A DNA stretch of 64,000 nucleotides, from positions 44,183 through 108,182 of the forward strand of contig JADIIU010000039.1 in NCBI GenBank assembly GCA_027603945.1, read 5' to 3'. Made by a program: the position numbers and the translations under genes. Under the pieces are notes generated by a model. That model had not been told where the DNA came from and made no database searches. It saw only the letters and a list, made by a program, of their open reading frames with translations. Source of the stretch: Terramyces sp. JEL0728. Its lineage: Eukaryota > Chytridiomycota > Chytridiomycetes > Rhizophydiales > Terramycetaceae. Below are positions 23,054 through 34,448 of the stretch, one piece after another; the stretch's first letter is position 1, and the number at the start of each line of letters is the position of its first letter.

Positions 23054-24326
23054 TTAAGATTCTTGTTCTTTGTGCTGTTTAGCAGTCTCTTCTAATTCTT
23101 GAAGCTGCCAACCGCTCAATTCTCTATTGAATTCAAAGTGATGCAGCTCACTTGCCAAAGATTTAATTTGTTTATCGGATGCTTTCTGAATCCACACGCA
23201 GTAGTCGGTAATATACACTCTGTCAATCAAATACATTGATTCGTGAGCCTGAATTAAGCCAGTCTTACCTGCACTAGTTTTTTGACAGCAAGCAGACATT
23301 TTAACAATGCGCGCTTCCCAAGCTTGAATAAAACCACAGCATCCTGAAAGGTTTTTTGGCTCAATTCAAAGGAACGATAGAGCGGGAATGATATGGATCG
23401 TCGAAGGCAGCATTTTAGAACGTCTTGCAGACTGGTATAAGTTTCAAAGCATGAAATGGTGCCTGATAATTTGCATATGGTCCAGACAGATTCCACAGTA
23501 TCGTCTCCTAGCGTTGTTCGGTGATTATAGCAGTAAGCGAATATAATATCGACCAAGCCAAAATATATATATATTTCTTCATGTGGGCCAAATAGATCTA
23601 CTTTAGAGCAGGCTTACAATTCTTATTGGGAAGTTTCGATAGCTGCTCCAACTCTGTCGGGTCTAGCTCTACCTGGATATTTTCCTGCTTTTGAATCTTT
23701 TTTAGTATTTTCCATGGTTCTGGCTTGAATTCCAATAGAGTAGGAATTTCTTCATTCATCACACAATCATGCATGTAATACTCGTCATCAAACTTTAGTT
23801 CTTCCATAGTCAACCTTTCATCTCTCCTAGATTCAAAGGACGATGTATCCAAATCTTTAATATCGATTATATCACGGGCTAATTCATTGATATTTGGCCC
23901 CAGTCCGCTATAGAGATTGTTAAATCCATAATTTGTAGATGTTTGAATCGTTGGAATTTCTTGGGGGTGATTCCAGTCAAATTCTTCCTGTTCATCCACC
24001 GCCATAACTCCGATGGCTGGATTCGGTTCGCTGATTTCTTCAATCAATATTTTCTTTTCTGCTGGCTTTTCCTTGATATCCATTAGTTTTGTAAGCAAGT
24101 CCAAATCTTCAAAATGCTGTCCCTCTTCAGCTTTTGGTATATGAAGCAGTAATACACCAGTATCAGTGTTATAGCTGGATTTCTCTCTTCCGTTTTCAAC
24201 CAAGGAACGGCTGAAATGCAGTCGCAGAAAGTAGGGTTTCCCGTAAAACCTAAACTCCTTGTCATTGACATCAATTTCTACCGATTGTGCCTGCGTCAAA
24301 TTATATTTACTTTGATGTAGGGGCAT
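23054..24326 (-). CDS. SHQ1: SHQ1, H/ACA snoRNP assembly factor
   Basis: Coding order is 24326..23618, 23597..23269 and 23248..23054, 410 residues; both introns 20 nt. The N-terminal CS-like domain has the line KEFRFYGKPYFLRLHFSRSLVENGRE and LLLHIPKAEEGQHFEDLDLL. A disordered acidic middle leads to the SHQ1 core: LVDIIFAYCYNHR, GDDTVESVWTICKLSGT, LYRSFELSQKTFQD, LLKCLLAVKKL, YITDYCVWIQK. SHQ1 binds the pseudouridine synthase dyskerin/Cbf5 before it enters H/ACA RNPs. Splicing at 23598-23617 is needed because the preceding frame ends in a stop. The stop lies seven bases from that of GGPP synthase. Confidence 0.95.
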
Positions 24327-24407
24327 TTCATTTCTATAATTATATATTCTTCATCCTGTGAAATCGCAAATACTGGAGTGAGCATTTTTTCACAAAAAAA
24401 ATTACAG

Positions 24408-25779
24408 ATGGATACAGCTGTAAGCGCAGTCCAAACACCCAGTTTTTATACCAAAGCACAGCTTGATTTCCTACGACAGCGACATGGATTGTCCATCCAA
24501 CAAGAAAAGGAAATCAGGATTAGAAACACTCGCTATTTAACAAAAATTGCTAAACACATGGGATTGCCGTATTATTCAACAAGCACCTGTTTATATTTAT
24601 ACCACAGATTTGCCGCCAACTACGATATATCAAAATTCAACGCTGAGCATGTCTTGTTATCCTGCCTATCGTTGGGAATGAAAATTGAAGAGACAGTCAA
24701 GAAACTTGGCGATATATACATGGCTTGTAACTTGATTATGAATGGAATGTCGCTGGAACCGACAATACAAGTATTATTAGATTTGACATCAGGATTTGAG
24801 GGAATTGAAGGATGTGGTTATAGATCTGGAACGTTTGCTGCTGGAGGATATCCAATTTGATGTAAAAATAGATCCCCCGCACCGTTTAGCGCTTTCATTT
24901 TGTAAAATGGCAGATGGTATATGTTGCTAATGTAGCCGATTCTAGCGTTGCGGAGGAGTGTTGGGAAATTATTAACTCAAGTTACCAGTCTACGTTATGC
25001 ATTCAATATCCCACTCACTTTATATCGTTCGCCACTGTATATCTCGCTTTTCAGTTCACCTTTCTCGAAATACCAGCAAGTATTCGTTCGTTTGATTTGC
25101 TATCAAAGTGCTCCTGCAAGTTAAGTGAAATTATAGGCAAGTCATATTTGATTTAGATGTTGCAATAGAGATTATCGACTTGTTAAAGTCTTTATCCAGT
25201 TCTCCGGAAGAACTAAAGAATTATGGCCGCGTAGCGCAAAATCTAATAGAATTAAAGGAGGTGCCGGCGACAGAGAGTAAATTTGAGCTAATCCAAGCAC
25301 AAAAACCACCAGAAAAGCGCAGAATTGAAGATCACAAACCACTGGCAGAGAAACGTCCAAGGCAAGATCGGCCTGATAATCGTCGTCCGTTTGATAGGCA
25401 GCATGACCGTCCCAGCTACGAGAGAACTGCTGAAAGACAGCACGGAGTGTATGAGAGATACGAAAGAAATGGTGACTGGGAAAGAAGAGAATACAGGAAA
25501 GAGTATTCAAGGGAACGAGAAGCTCCTAGAGTTAACAGAGAAGAGTATAGGGAGGACTATAGAGACGTGCTTGTTCGCCGAGAGGAATACCCTGATCCAG
25601 CCAATGCATACTCTAGGTACAGAGAGTCCGTTCATACACAAGATTCTCGTGAATATCGAGATCGTCATAGAGAACCACATCGAGATCCTCCAAGAGATCC
25701 TCCAAGAGATTACCCAAGAGATTATAGAGGCAAAAGACCCCAAGATTATCGCCCGTATGATCGTGAATATCGCAGATAA
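24408..25779 (+). CDS. Cyclin L/K-type cyclin with Arg/Asp-rich tail
   Basis: Exons 24408..24770, 24793..24916, 24936..25136 and 25157..25779 encode 436 residues. The first cyclin box spans roughly residues 30-140 (RIRNTRYLTKIAKHMGLPYY, STCLYLYHRF, CLSLGMKIEET, ELKDVVIDLERLLLEDIQFDV). A second box follows to about residue 240. The last 150 residues are an R/D/E/Y repeat rich in RDPPRD and REYR units, reminiscent of the RS domain of cyclin L, which pairs with CDK11 in splicing-linked transcription. Cyclin K/Ctk2-type partnership with CDK12 is the alternative. Introns are 22, 19 and 20 nt. The third uses a GC donor. Confidence 0.85.
25137..25156 (+). other. 20-nt GC-AG intron in the cyclin gene
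   Basis: The intron starts GCAAGTCATATTTG and ends TTTAG. It joins LSEII to DVAIEIIDLLKSL in phase 1. The internal GT at 25141 would give a 16-nt intron and the wrong frame. Its donor is the same GCAAGT found in SF1. Confidence 0.8.
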
Positions 25780-25822
25780 TATATAATTTCCAATTTTGCT
25801 TGTGAAAAGTTTTGAATTCAAA

Positions 25823-26422
25823 ATGCAATCAGAGGAAGCAAACTCACCCAGGATTCCACAAGCAATAATATCAGCTATATCACAAATCCCAGGAGCTCCT
25901 AGACCAGGGCATCCGAATTATCAAGCATACGTACAAGCGTTTCAAGCGAATTTAATGTCCCAAAGGCAGTCAGCCATCAACTCAAAAAACAATCTGAGTA
26001 ATTTAGACTAATACAGGCGATCCATCAATATTACCAATAGTATCCAAAGAAAGAATTAAACAGCTTCTTAGGAGGATTGATCCGGAGCAAAGATTGGATG
26101 CAGATGTCGAAGATGTATTCAAGTTTTAAACTAGGTTTTGCTGGATTTGACTGGCGAATTTATAAAGAGTGTTACAAAAACCGCTTCCTTGCTGTGTAGA
26201 CATAGACAGGGTGAAGCATTGGAAGCACACGATGCACAAATGTTTGTGGAGAAGAATTACAACATCAGAGTGCCAGGATTTGGAGTAGAGGAGGTACAAG
26301 AGCGAAAAAAGAAACAAAAGAATGAAGTGCATATGCAAAAGGTAGCTGTGGTACGAGAAGCAGCTCGCAAAGCTGGTGTTGTAAAAAGATCCACCAGACT
26401 CCGAGCTAGGCAATTGAAGTAA
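25823..26422 (+). CDS. TAF12: TFIID subunit 12 (TAF12)
   Basis: Exons 25823..25997, 26017..26114 and 26135..26422 (introns 19 and 20 nt) give 186 residues. After a short P/Q-containing N-terminus the histone-fold domain starts at SKERIKQLLRRIDPEQRLDADVED. It continues LLDLTGEFIKSVTKTASLLCRHR and EALEAHDAQMFVEKNYNIRVPGFG, a close match to the H2B-like fold of TAF12. TAF12 pairs with TAF4 in TFIID and with ADA1 in SAGA. A basic tail rich in K/R ends the protein. Both splice joins lie inside the histone fold and restore it exactly. Confidence 0.95.
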
Positions 26423-26528
26423 AAATAATATATTATTGTCTCCTAGTACTGCAATGCGCGAATATTTCTGGCTGGATATTCAAAATAATGTACCAAAATT
26501 GCATTTATTTAAACATAATACTATTTGT

Positions 26529-27319
26529 TTATTTATCCTTGAGATCTCCTTTAGTACCACGGATAAGACCAGTTCTTCTAGCAGCAATGAGACCAGCTTT
26601 TTGACCTGGTGGAGCATCACGACGGACAGTAGATGCATGACCAATGTGTTGGTGGTTACCACCACCGTGTGGGTGATCAACAGGGTTCATAGCAACACCA
26701 CGAGTCTTTGGCCATGAGTTTCTCTTGACACGGTACTTGTGGTATGCACGTCCAGCCTTCAACAATGGTTTGTCGATTCTGCCACCTCCAGCAACGATAC
26801 CAATGGTAGCACGGCATTTGTTGGACAAAACTTTCTTTGCACCAGATGGAAGTTTAATACGAGTAATTCCTTCATCTGGGTTTTGTCCAATGATGGTTGC
26901 GTAGTTTCCAGAAACACGGGCAAGGGAACCACGGTCTCCAATGCTGGATTCGATGTTTGAAATGATGGTACCTTCTGGCATGGCGGATAATGGTAAAACG
27001 TTTCCAACAGTCAAAGATGCTAAATAAGCTACAAAATACCTTTCTTTCCACAGTAGATGAATTGGCCAGTGAACATACCTTCAGTTGCAATGAAGGTTTC
27101 TTCAACCTTTCCGTACTTGTATGGGTTACGGAATACAACTTTGGCTAATGGAGCACCACGGCCAGAATCGTGGACAATAGACTTAACTAACCCACGAACA
27201 TATCCGTTACGTTCAGCAAAATCTAATGGACGGATCTTTGCTGCACCTTCACGTTTGTGAACATGAGACTTGAAGATACCACCGGCACCTTTACGTTGAG
27301 CACGAATAACTCTTCCCAT
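26529..27319 (-). CDS. RPL8: Cytosolic ribosomal protein uL2 (RPL8/RPL2)
   Basis: Coding order is 27319..27040 and 27019..26529 (20 nt intron), 256 residues, the length of eukaryotic uL2. It begins [19 protein letters not shown] and contains [27 protein letters not shown]-like motifs, [32 protein letters not shown] and [10 protein letters not shown]. The GGGNH loop contacts the peptidyl-transferase centre. The conserved Phe before GGGNH in most homologues (HPFGGG) is His here (HPHGGG). Codon use is the most biased in the window, as expected for a highly expressed gene. The E-box at 27514 lies about 190 bases upstream. Confidence 0.97.
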
Positions 27320-27513
27320 TCTAACATTAAATTGTTCCAGTTAAACTATCCATTCCGTCGAAATATTTTAAACTTGTATTGAAATATTGTTGAATGAAGC
27401 TGCATTTACCTACCTTGAATAAAAGTAAAGAAAAAAAGCTGGTGCGAGGTTTTTGTTCTTTTTTTTCCAAAGTGCTCACAGCCAATCAAAAGAAAATTCT
27501 CCGAAGCATGAGT

Positions 27514-27519
27514 CACGTG
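27514..27519. promoter_or_regulatory. E-box CACGTG upstream of uL2
   Basis: A TCACGTGA palindrome lies in the 270-bp gap upstream of the minus-strand uL2 gene and downstream of the RNPS1-like gene. Fungal ribosomal protein promoters sometimes carry such sites. The link is suggestive only. Confidence 0.3.
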
Positions 27520-27589
27520 AATTTCAGACAAAGACTAGATATTGGCCATAAATGTTCCACAATAGTGCTACTAAAGATTATGGGTTTTA

Positions 27590-28399
27590 TTATCTTCTGA
27601 AAGCTGGTCGTCCCCTAGGTGCGCTCCGGAATGGAGATCTTGCTCGAGGAGAGCGGGTTCTGTTCCTTGTTCTTGGTGGAGAGCGGCTTCTGCTCGCGAC
27701 TCGTAAGGGTGAACGACTTCTTCTAGGTGGACTACGGCTTCGGCCTCTGTATTGATATCCCCCTCTCCTGCCTCGGCCTCGTCCAGCGAATGGTCTTCTC
27801 TTGGATTCTGCTAATTGATCCAAATGCATTCTTGTTAGCACTTCAAGATTCACTTTTAATCCATCAATAATTCCACCATCCATTGCTTTTCGAGCTTTAT
27901 CGGCATCACCTGCAGTTTCAAATTCTACTATGGAGCAATAACTCTTTTTGAACTTGTAATTGTTTACTGGTATTTCAATATGCTTTACTGTTGCGAATTT
28001 ACCTAATATTTCTCCCAAATTATCCTTGTTTACATTGTAAGACAGATTAGAGATATAGAGTGAATATTTAGGTGGTTTTTCTGGAGATGGTGATCGGGAA
28101 TATACTCGTCTTCGAGGTGAGCGAGATCTAGGTGAAAATGTCCGTCTCAAGGGTGAGCGAGAGAACGACCTTGGTCTTGCTCTAAATCTAGGCCTATCTC
28201 TAGACCTTGACCTAGAATAGGACCTTGTTGAACGGGAAAATGAACGACTTCTTGAAATTGAAGAGCGAGTATAACTGCTGTATGAAGACCTGGAGCTGTA
28301 ACTTCGGGTTGATCTGGAGACACTTCTTCTCTTGCTCCTTCCTCTAGGAGACGGCGAACGTCCTCTTCGAATTGGTGAGAGTGATCTCTGTCTTTGCAT
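27590..28399 (-). CDS. RNPS1-like SR protein with one RRM
   Basis: This is a single exon of 269 residues. The N-terminal 110 residues are an RS domain (SRSRSFSRSTRS-type repeats). One RRM follows: RNP2-like LYISNLSY at about residue 112 and RNP1-like KKSYCSIVEFE. The internal helices NVNKDNLGEILGKFATVKHIEIPV and MDGGIIDGLKVNLEV are closest to RNPS1. An RGG patch (GRGRGRRGGYQYRGR) and a second RS/PR tail close it. RNPS1 belongs to the ASAP/PSAP complex that joins the exon junction complex and modulates splicing. Tra2-type SR proteins are the alternative. Its 5' end faces the tRNA dimethylallyltransferase gene across 44 bases. Confidence 0.82.
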   Translation of the reverse strand: MQRQRSLSPIRRGRSPSPRGRSKRRSVSRSTRSYSSRSSYSSYTRSSISRSRSFSRSTRSYSRSRSRDRPRFRARPRSFSRSPLRRTFSPRSRSPRRRVYSRSPSPEKPPKYSLYISNLSYNVNKDNLGEILGKFATVKHIEIPVNNYKFKKSYCSIVEFETAGDADKARKAMDGGIIDGLKVNLEVLTRMHLDQLAESKRRPFAGRGRGRRGGYQYRGRSRSPPRRSRSPLRVASRSRSPPRTRNRTRSPRARSPFRSAPRGRPAFRR

Positions 28400-28443
28400 T
28401 TAAAAATTTCAAATTTTTTCACCACAAAATACTTTCCGGATTT

Positions 28444-29864
28444 ATGAAGCCATTATTTTGTGTAGTGGGCACTACTGGGGTGGGCAAAAGTAGTATGGCG
28501 GTCAAACTTGCGCAAGCATTATCGGGCCACATTATTAATGGCGATTCGATGCAAGTTTATAAAGGATTGGATATAATAACAAACAAGCCAGATGCACAGG
28601 AGAGAGCAACGGCACCACATCATTTATTTGATTTTGTTGATCCTTCAAAGGAGTACTCTGTTGCCGAATATCTAAAGGACGCGCTCAGTGTAATTACCAA
28701 TTTGCACAAGGAGGGACAGATACCCATTGTTGTTGGAGGGACAAACTATTACATTCAATCTTTACTATGGAACAGCAAGATAATTGAAACTGCAGATGCG
28801 CCTGGTTTGTCCAATAAAGCCAAAATCAAAGACAGCTGTCACCCGACATTGGATCCAGAAACAGCAGACACTATTTGTTTCTTGCTAGAAAATACCGACC
28901 CAAGAACAAACAAACCGGACGATATTACACAGTTTGCGAAAACAGCCCCGTTTCACGAAACTTTGTGCACAGTGGATCCAGTGATGGGCAAACGATGGCA
29001 TCCAAGAGATATTCGTAAAATACGGAGGAGTTTGGAAATATTTTATACCACAGGGAAAAAGCACTCTCACCACATTGAAGCGCAAAAGAAAGACCAAGCG
29101 GGTTCTAAATTGCGATTTCCCACCTGTGTCTTTTGGCTTTATGGCGAGCCAGAAGAGCTTTACCCTCGATTAGATGAAAGAGTTGATTTGATGATTCAAA
29201 AAGGTATGTTTGACGAGATGAAAGAAATGCGAGATAAAATGAAAGCAAAGAAAGTCGTTGGCTTAGATTCCCAGTATACAAGAGGGGTTTTACAATCAAT
29301 AGGTGATTACAATTTAATCCAAGGGTTTAAAGAATTCGATGCGTATTTAAACTCTTTGGATATGGGGGTGAATTCTAAAGATTTATTGGACACTGGCGTT
29401 GAGGAAATGAAACGGGGTACCAGGCAATATGCAAGACGTCAAGTAACTTGGATCAAAAACAAACTTGCCCCAGAGTGTCTAATAGAACATGAGAGTGGAA
29501 CAGGGGCTTTCTATTTGATTGACGCTACTTGTAATACCTCTCTAATTTAGCTGCAACTGCTGTGACAGATGAATTGGTTGCAAAGGTGGTTGCGCTGGCA
29601 AAAGATTTCCTGTTACAAAATGAAAACAGCTCGCCTTCTTTTTTGGGTCCAGAAGTTAGCAGCTTGCTTGAACAGCCAGTGCAAGGCGATGAATGGAAGC
29701 AGTATGTCTGTCGCGAATGCGTTTCACCAGATGGAAAACCAAAACTGTTGAATGGAAGTGCAGAGTTTGAAATCCACATGAACTCTTCTACCCATAAAAA
29801 ATCTGTAAAGCGAAACAAGAATGCGGAAAAGTACATGGAATGGAAAGAGAAAAACAAAGTGTAA
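28444..29864 (+). CDS. TRIT1: tRNA dimethylallyltransferase (MOD5/TRIT1)
   Basis: Exons 28444..29530 and 29551..29864 (20 nt intron) encode 466 residues. An N-terminal P-loop (GTTGVGKSSMAVKLAQ) is followed by INGDSMQVYKGLDIITNK, the substrate loop APHHLFDFVDP, IPIVVGGTNYYIQ and RDIRKIRRSLEIF. The C-terminus carries the matrin-type zinc finger of eukaryotic enzymes (C-x2-C at VCRECVS, then H-x5-H at EIHMNSSTHKK). It transfers dimethylallyl from DMAPP to A37 of tRNAs reading UNN codons, in the cytosol, nucleus or mitochondria. The zinc-finger part is on the second exon and in frame only after splicing. Confidence 0.95.
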
Positions 29865-29888
29865 TATTGTAATAAAAAATATATCAAG
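29865..29888. terminator. Shared 24-bp convergent 3' region
   Basis: This lies between the dimethylallyltransferase stop (plus) and the bS6m stop (minus). It contains AATAAAAAATATA, which offers an AATAAA-type poly(A) signal to the plus gene. Both transcripts must end inside or beyond the partner's coding region. Confidence 0.4.
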
Positions 29889-30254
29889 TTACATCTTTTC
29901 AGGAGGAACATAGTCAGTAGTTGAAGCCAACGAGCTGCCCAACTTGACTATGGAGTTTCTAATAACAGTTTCGTTCAAATTCAGCGCTTTCTTCAAATTG
30001 AACATTGTTTGTGCGCTGGAATCGAATTTCATTGAGAAATATTGTCCTTGATCAAATATTTCTTGGTGTCTCTTCATTCTATATGGTAATTGCTTCTGTC
30101 CTAGATTTGTAATCTCCCTTACAACCCCATTGCTATCGAGTACATGTTTGGCACAGAATGTAAGTAGGCTTTTGAGCTGTTCATTTTGGGCTGTGAGTTT
30201 TGGGATGTCCCTTGTGGTATTGCTCTTTGCAATTAATAACAGCTCGTACAACAT
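29889..30254 (-). CDS. MRPS6: Mitochondrial small-subunit ribosomal protein bS6m
   Basis: This is one exon of 121 residues. It has the bS6 ferredoxin-like fold line: MLYELLLIAK at the start, NGVVREITNLGQKQLPYRMK in the middle, YFSMKFDSSAQTMFNLKKAL, and VIRNSIVKLG near the end. bS6 packs against uS18 and uS15 in the platform of the small subunit. In a nuclear gene of this kind it is the mitochondrial form. There is no long presequence, as in yeast Mrp17. Its stop is 24 bases from the stop of the convergent dimethylallyltransferase gene. Confidence 0.9.
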   Translation of the reverse strand: MLYELLLIAKSNTTRDIPKLTAQNEQLKSLLTFCAKHVLDSNGVVREITNLGQKQLPYRMKRHQEIFDQGQYFSMKFDSSAQTMFNLKKALNLNETVIRNSIVKLGSSLASTTDYVPPEKM

Positions 30255-30676
30255 TTTGAAGAAAAATTTTGATTTGGAAAAAATAGAGGAACCTATTAAA
30301 CCAACGGCAGATAAGAGCCATTAAATATCCGTTAATTCGAGCACAAGGTCGTTGCAGCATAAAGCAGCTCTTACCTCATGAAATCGGAAACATGATCTTT
30401 CCCCATTTCATATTTCTGGCAAGTCTTTAGCAGATTGCATGATCGAGATCTATTGGGAATTGCAAATGCTTGTACAACTGTTTCTTTGGCGTCGAATCCC
30501 AATCTTGGGAATCAACACGGGAAGATAAACTGATTGGAATATCAAATTCGCCGCTGATTTCTCCAGCTAGTAAACCAAAATTTTTGAAACATTAAATTGA
30601 AGATCCGAGTAACCTCAGAGCTTTAATTGACTTTAAATTAGTTTTTAAATTGTAGTCACATGCTTTATGCTGTTAA
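30255..30676. other. 422-bp divergent intergenic region
   Basis: This lies between the bS6m start (minus) and the palmitoyltransferase start (plus). It is AT-rich with short homopolymers near both starts. I find no supported exon, RNA gene or repeat. Confidence 0.5.
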
Positions 30677-32805
30677 ATGAGTGTGGCTGAGAAAGCAAAA
30701 GAAACAGTTGTTTCAAAAAGGTTTAAAAAAATGACTGTGGAAGACGATATTCCATTGCTCGATATCAAGGAAGATGCTGGAGACAAGCACACTCACAAAC
30801 ACTGGCAAGGATTCAAAAAACATAAACACCGCTGTGACAGCGATGAAGACCTTTGCTGTAATCCAGCACCTCCAGCCCAAAAAGAAAAAGAACCACCTGT
30901 AGAAGGTTGATTTTATTTAATATCAGAATTAGATTTTTGGCAAGCAGCGCAGAGGGGTGCTTTAGCACGGGTTGCTAGTAATTTGTTATTAATCGTAAGC
31001 ATTGTTGGAAGAAGGAAAAGTACTTGTTTCAGACAGAGACTCTGGAAATGTAACAGCTTTACATTGGGCAGCAATCAATAATCACGTCAATATTGCCAAA
31101 TATCTACTGGACAGAGGTGCAGAGTTGGATACTTTGGGCGGCGACTTGGTTGCTACTCCATTCCATTGGGCTGCCCGTTCAGGACATGTGCAAATGGTTA
31201 CTTTACTGTATTCAAAGGGAGCAAATCTGTACATTAAAGATTCTCAAGGGTACAATGCTTTGCATCTTGCAGTTCATGCTGGGCACGCCATGATGATTGT
31301 ATATTTACTCTCTATTGGAATGGATGTGGATTCACGGGACTCAATGATGAGAACTCCTTTAATGTGGTCTGCGTACCAAGGAAATTCTCTTGAAGGAATG
31401 GACGAAATGCTCAGGAATAGTGCTTCCATCGACCTTGTTGATGTAACTGGATTCACCGCACTACACTGGGCAGTTATTTCACAGCATTATGAGTTTGTGA
31501 AAAAGCTATTGGAAGAAGGTGCTTCGCACACTATCCGCGATCCTGCCGGTAAGTTGCCGGGAGATTGGGCCAAGGAAAGAGGAACTCTGGAATATTATGA
31601 AAAAATACTTAATGAAACCAAAAAGACTACTAATGCTGGACTCTCTGAAGTAATTCTAATTAATCTAGACCACTGTCAACAGACTATTATACATAATCCC
31701 GTTTGTTATGATACCACTTTCAATTGCAATCTTTACAAAAATGTCACTATTATTTGCTCTTCCACTTGTCGGGTTAATTGTTTACGGGGTACAGAAACAC
31801 ATTGTAATTCAAACACTGTTGGACGGCGATTCTAGCAAATTGGCAAACACTCCATTCATTAGTGCCGTTGCGCAATCAACTCTGTTCTTTGTCTTTATTT
31901 CATGGTATAGAACAGTGAAATGTATGCTATTTTCTAATTATAGACACTGGCTATTTATATGGATATCACGTCTTGTTCTTATTTTCATTCTTTGTGTGCG
32001 TATTTAGTTTTTACAAGGGAATAACCTTGGATCCTGGGTTTATTAGACAGTCAAATAGTTTAGAGGAAAAGAACCAAATCGTTCATTCTTTGGCAAGCAT
32101 TGGCAAACTCAACTCCAGAGAATACTGTGTAACTTGTAGAGTAAATATTTGTTAATCAAGATCCGCAAACCGCTCAGAAGCAAGCATTGCCGTATCTGCA
32201 ATCGCTGTGTTGCCAAATTTGATCACCACTGCCCTTGGACTCACAATTGCATTGGCGTTAGAAACCATCGCTATTTCATGTTGTTCAGTATTACACTTGT
32301 TTCAGGTTGTTGGGCATTTTGCTATTTAGCCTACACCTATATTGCAGAATTGTTAATTGAAGGAACTACTCCAGTTGCGCAATTCGGCGAGTGTCTATTC
32401 CCAGGACCAGTTTGTACTGTCCTTGGTTCAGACACTTGGCTGATCGCGATCGCTTCGTGGGCATTCTTTCAAAGTCTGTGGGTTTCTTTCTTGGTTTGCA
32501 CTCAATCCTGGCAAATATTTGTTAATTACACCACAAACGAAGCTGTCAACCACCAAAGATTTGAATATTTGGTTCACCCTGACGATCTGCATGCGCCAGC
32601 ATATAGAAAGCGCACTGTGAATCCATTTGATATTGGGCCTATTGGAAACTGCCTTGACTTTTGGAGCAACGGTGCAGGTTCTCTCAAAGATATATCCTGG
32701 TTCACCATATATGAAACCCCTAGTTACTTGCAGAGTCGAGCAATGAAGAGAAAGGGATATAGTAGAGTTGAAGTTCACCATGAAAAGATGGATGACTTGG
32801 TTTAA
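30677..32805 (+). CDS. Ankyrin-repeat DHHC palmitoyltransferase (Akr1/ZDHHC17 type)
   Basis: Exons 30677..30905, 30927..30977, 31000..31649, 31669..31921, 31944..32140 and 32161..32805 give 674 residues; introns 21, 22, 19, 22 and 20 nt. A His/Lys-rich N-terminus leads into five or so ankyrin repeats ([91 protein letters not shown]). Hydrophobic segments follow, then the Cys-rich domain with DHHCPW near residue 480 and two more membrane helices. Akr1/HIP14 enzymes S-acylate peripheral proteins at Golgi and endosomes. A 51-nt exon lies between two introns. Confidence 0.94.
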
Positions 32806-32873
32806 AATAAAGCTAGAGTTTAAATAATGTCCAGGTTTTGTCCAGACTTTTTTCTTTTTTGAAATAATCTATC

Positions 32874-34448
32874 ATGTCGAGCGAGAGAACCACAGAATAT
32901 TTTGCCAGTGAAGGTAAGATCCAATTAACCAGATATTATTCCGTTTGAATCGGAAATGGTTGAGCCGCTACAGCCTATAAACCCATTGCAGGTAGGTGAT
33001 TTTAACACAAGGTGCAGTTGCGTGAGAAGTGGAACAAAATGGCAGATTATACCCCCGAACTAGAGGTTGAGAATGAACTGTCGGATAAAATTGCAAATCT
33101 TCGAAAGGAACTAGAAAATGTTGGAACGATCAGGAAAGATCGTGTATTTGATAGCGAACCCACAGAGGAGGAACTGGTAATTATCAACAAGAGGGTCAAA
33201 TTGCAACAGCTATTGGTAAGTGATCTCTGACATAGTTTGAACAATATACTAAACGGGATAAAATAAGAAAAATCTCGAGCATCAAGCAGTGTTTGGAGCA
33301 CCTTTCAAGTGAGGAAATCGAACAAGCTTTTGAAATGGATGGAGAGGATGAAGAAAATATTATTTGTATATTTACACAGCCTGACTATCTTAAACAAATC
33401 AGGAAGGCTATCGCAAAGAAACATAAAAAGTCTGGAGTAACAGCCATGACCCCGGAACAGCTGCAAGCTTATAATTATCTTTTGGAAAAGCGAAGAAAGT
33501 CGGCACCGAAACAGACGTTGTTGGATAACAAACAGTAAGTGTTTCTGACTGTAGAAAGGTTATTCGTCACTCTAAACTGAAACTCGACGAAGCTTTGGAA
33601 CAGCTAAACAAAAACAACGATCCCTCAAAGATTTACGAAGGATGGAGCGAGGCTAGAATCAAAGCTTATCAGCAAATTCATACCAAACCAAATACCTATT
33701 ATTATAGATTCAACGTGCCTGGAGAAAAACAAGGTTCCGGTGCTTGGAGTAAAGAAGAAAAAGAGCTATTTTTTAAGAGATTAAAGGATGTTGGTGCAGA
33801 TGGGCAGTGGGGTATCTTTTCAATTGCAATTCCTGGCAGAGTAGGATACCAAGTATGTCGTTGTTAATCTAGTGTTCCAATTTTTATCGGCATTTACTTA
33901 AAACTGGCGAAGTGGTTGACGAAAATTATTCCATAGATGAAAATGGCGAGCTTCATTACCTATTTGGCAAGAAAGATGGCAAAGAAGGCTCTGTCCGTGT
34001 ACACACAAAGAAAAACAAGAATTATATAGAACTTGATCCACCTGTCCCCAAACCGCCAAAGATCAAAAGAGAACCTAAAGTAAAAGAACCAAGGAAGCCC
34101 AAGGAGCCTAAGCAATCCAAACGCAAACGCAAACAACACGACGATAGCGATTGGGAACATTTTGACGAAGATGCGTCCGGTAGCTACAATACATGGTCTA
34201 CTTCCAGGTCAAGATCAAAAATAGAAAACGATATCCTAAATCCGCTGCCAGGAATGATTGATCCAATCACCCTCCAGCCTATAATTAAGCCAGCAATGTC
34301 TCCTTATGGCCATGTTATGGGCTACGATACCTGGTTGCGCTGTTTAAGTTCTAAGGAGCAAAAGAATATCTGTCCTATGACTAAAAATCCACTGACAAAA
34401 CGCGAATTAGTCATATTGACCTTTGAAAATATTGATGAATATCGGTAA
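32874..34448 (+). CDS. SANT/Myb domain protein with C-terminal U-box-like domain
   Basis: Exons 32874..32913, 32933..32991, 33012..33215, 33236..33534, 33555..33852 and 33873..34448 encode 491 residues; introns 19, 20, 20, 20 and 20 nt. The N-terminal 200 residues are charged helices. A SANT/Myb-like repeat follows (SGAWSKEEKELFFKRLKDVG, GQWGIFSIAIPGRVGYQ, CSNFYRHLLKTG, split by an intron). A K/P-rich linker precedes a terminal segment DPITLQPIIKPAMSPYGHVM, which ends CPMTKNPLTKREL. That segment has the layout of a U-box: a proline-rich entry, no zinc-ligand array, and a C-P-x-T-x-x-x-L end. A DNA- or histone-contacting module joined to a ubiquitin-ligase-like one is an inference. I know no named family. 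Confidence 0.78.

Noticed and set aside
27394..27600. 68-codon plus-strand frame between uL2 and the RNPS1-like gene
   Set aside because: It runs into the RNPS1-like 3' end, lacks any motif and has unlikely composition.
28147..28425. Second frame through the RS domain of the RNPS1-like gene
   Set aside because: It arises from the RS repeat read in another frame; no independent start or motif.
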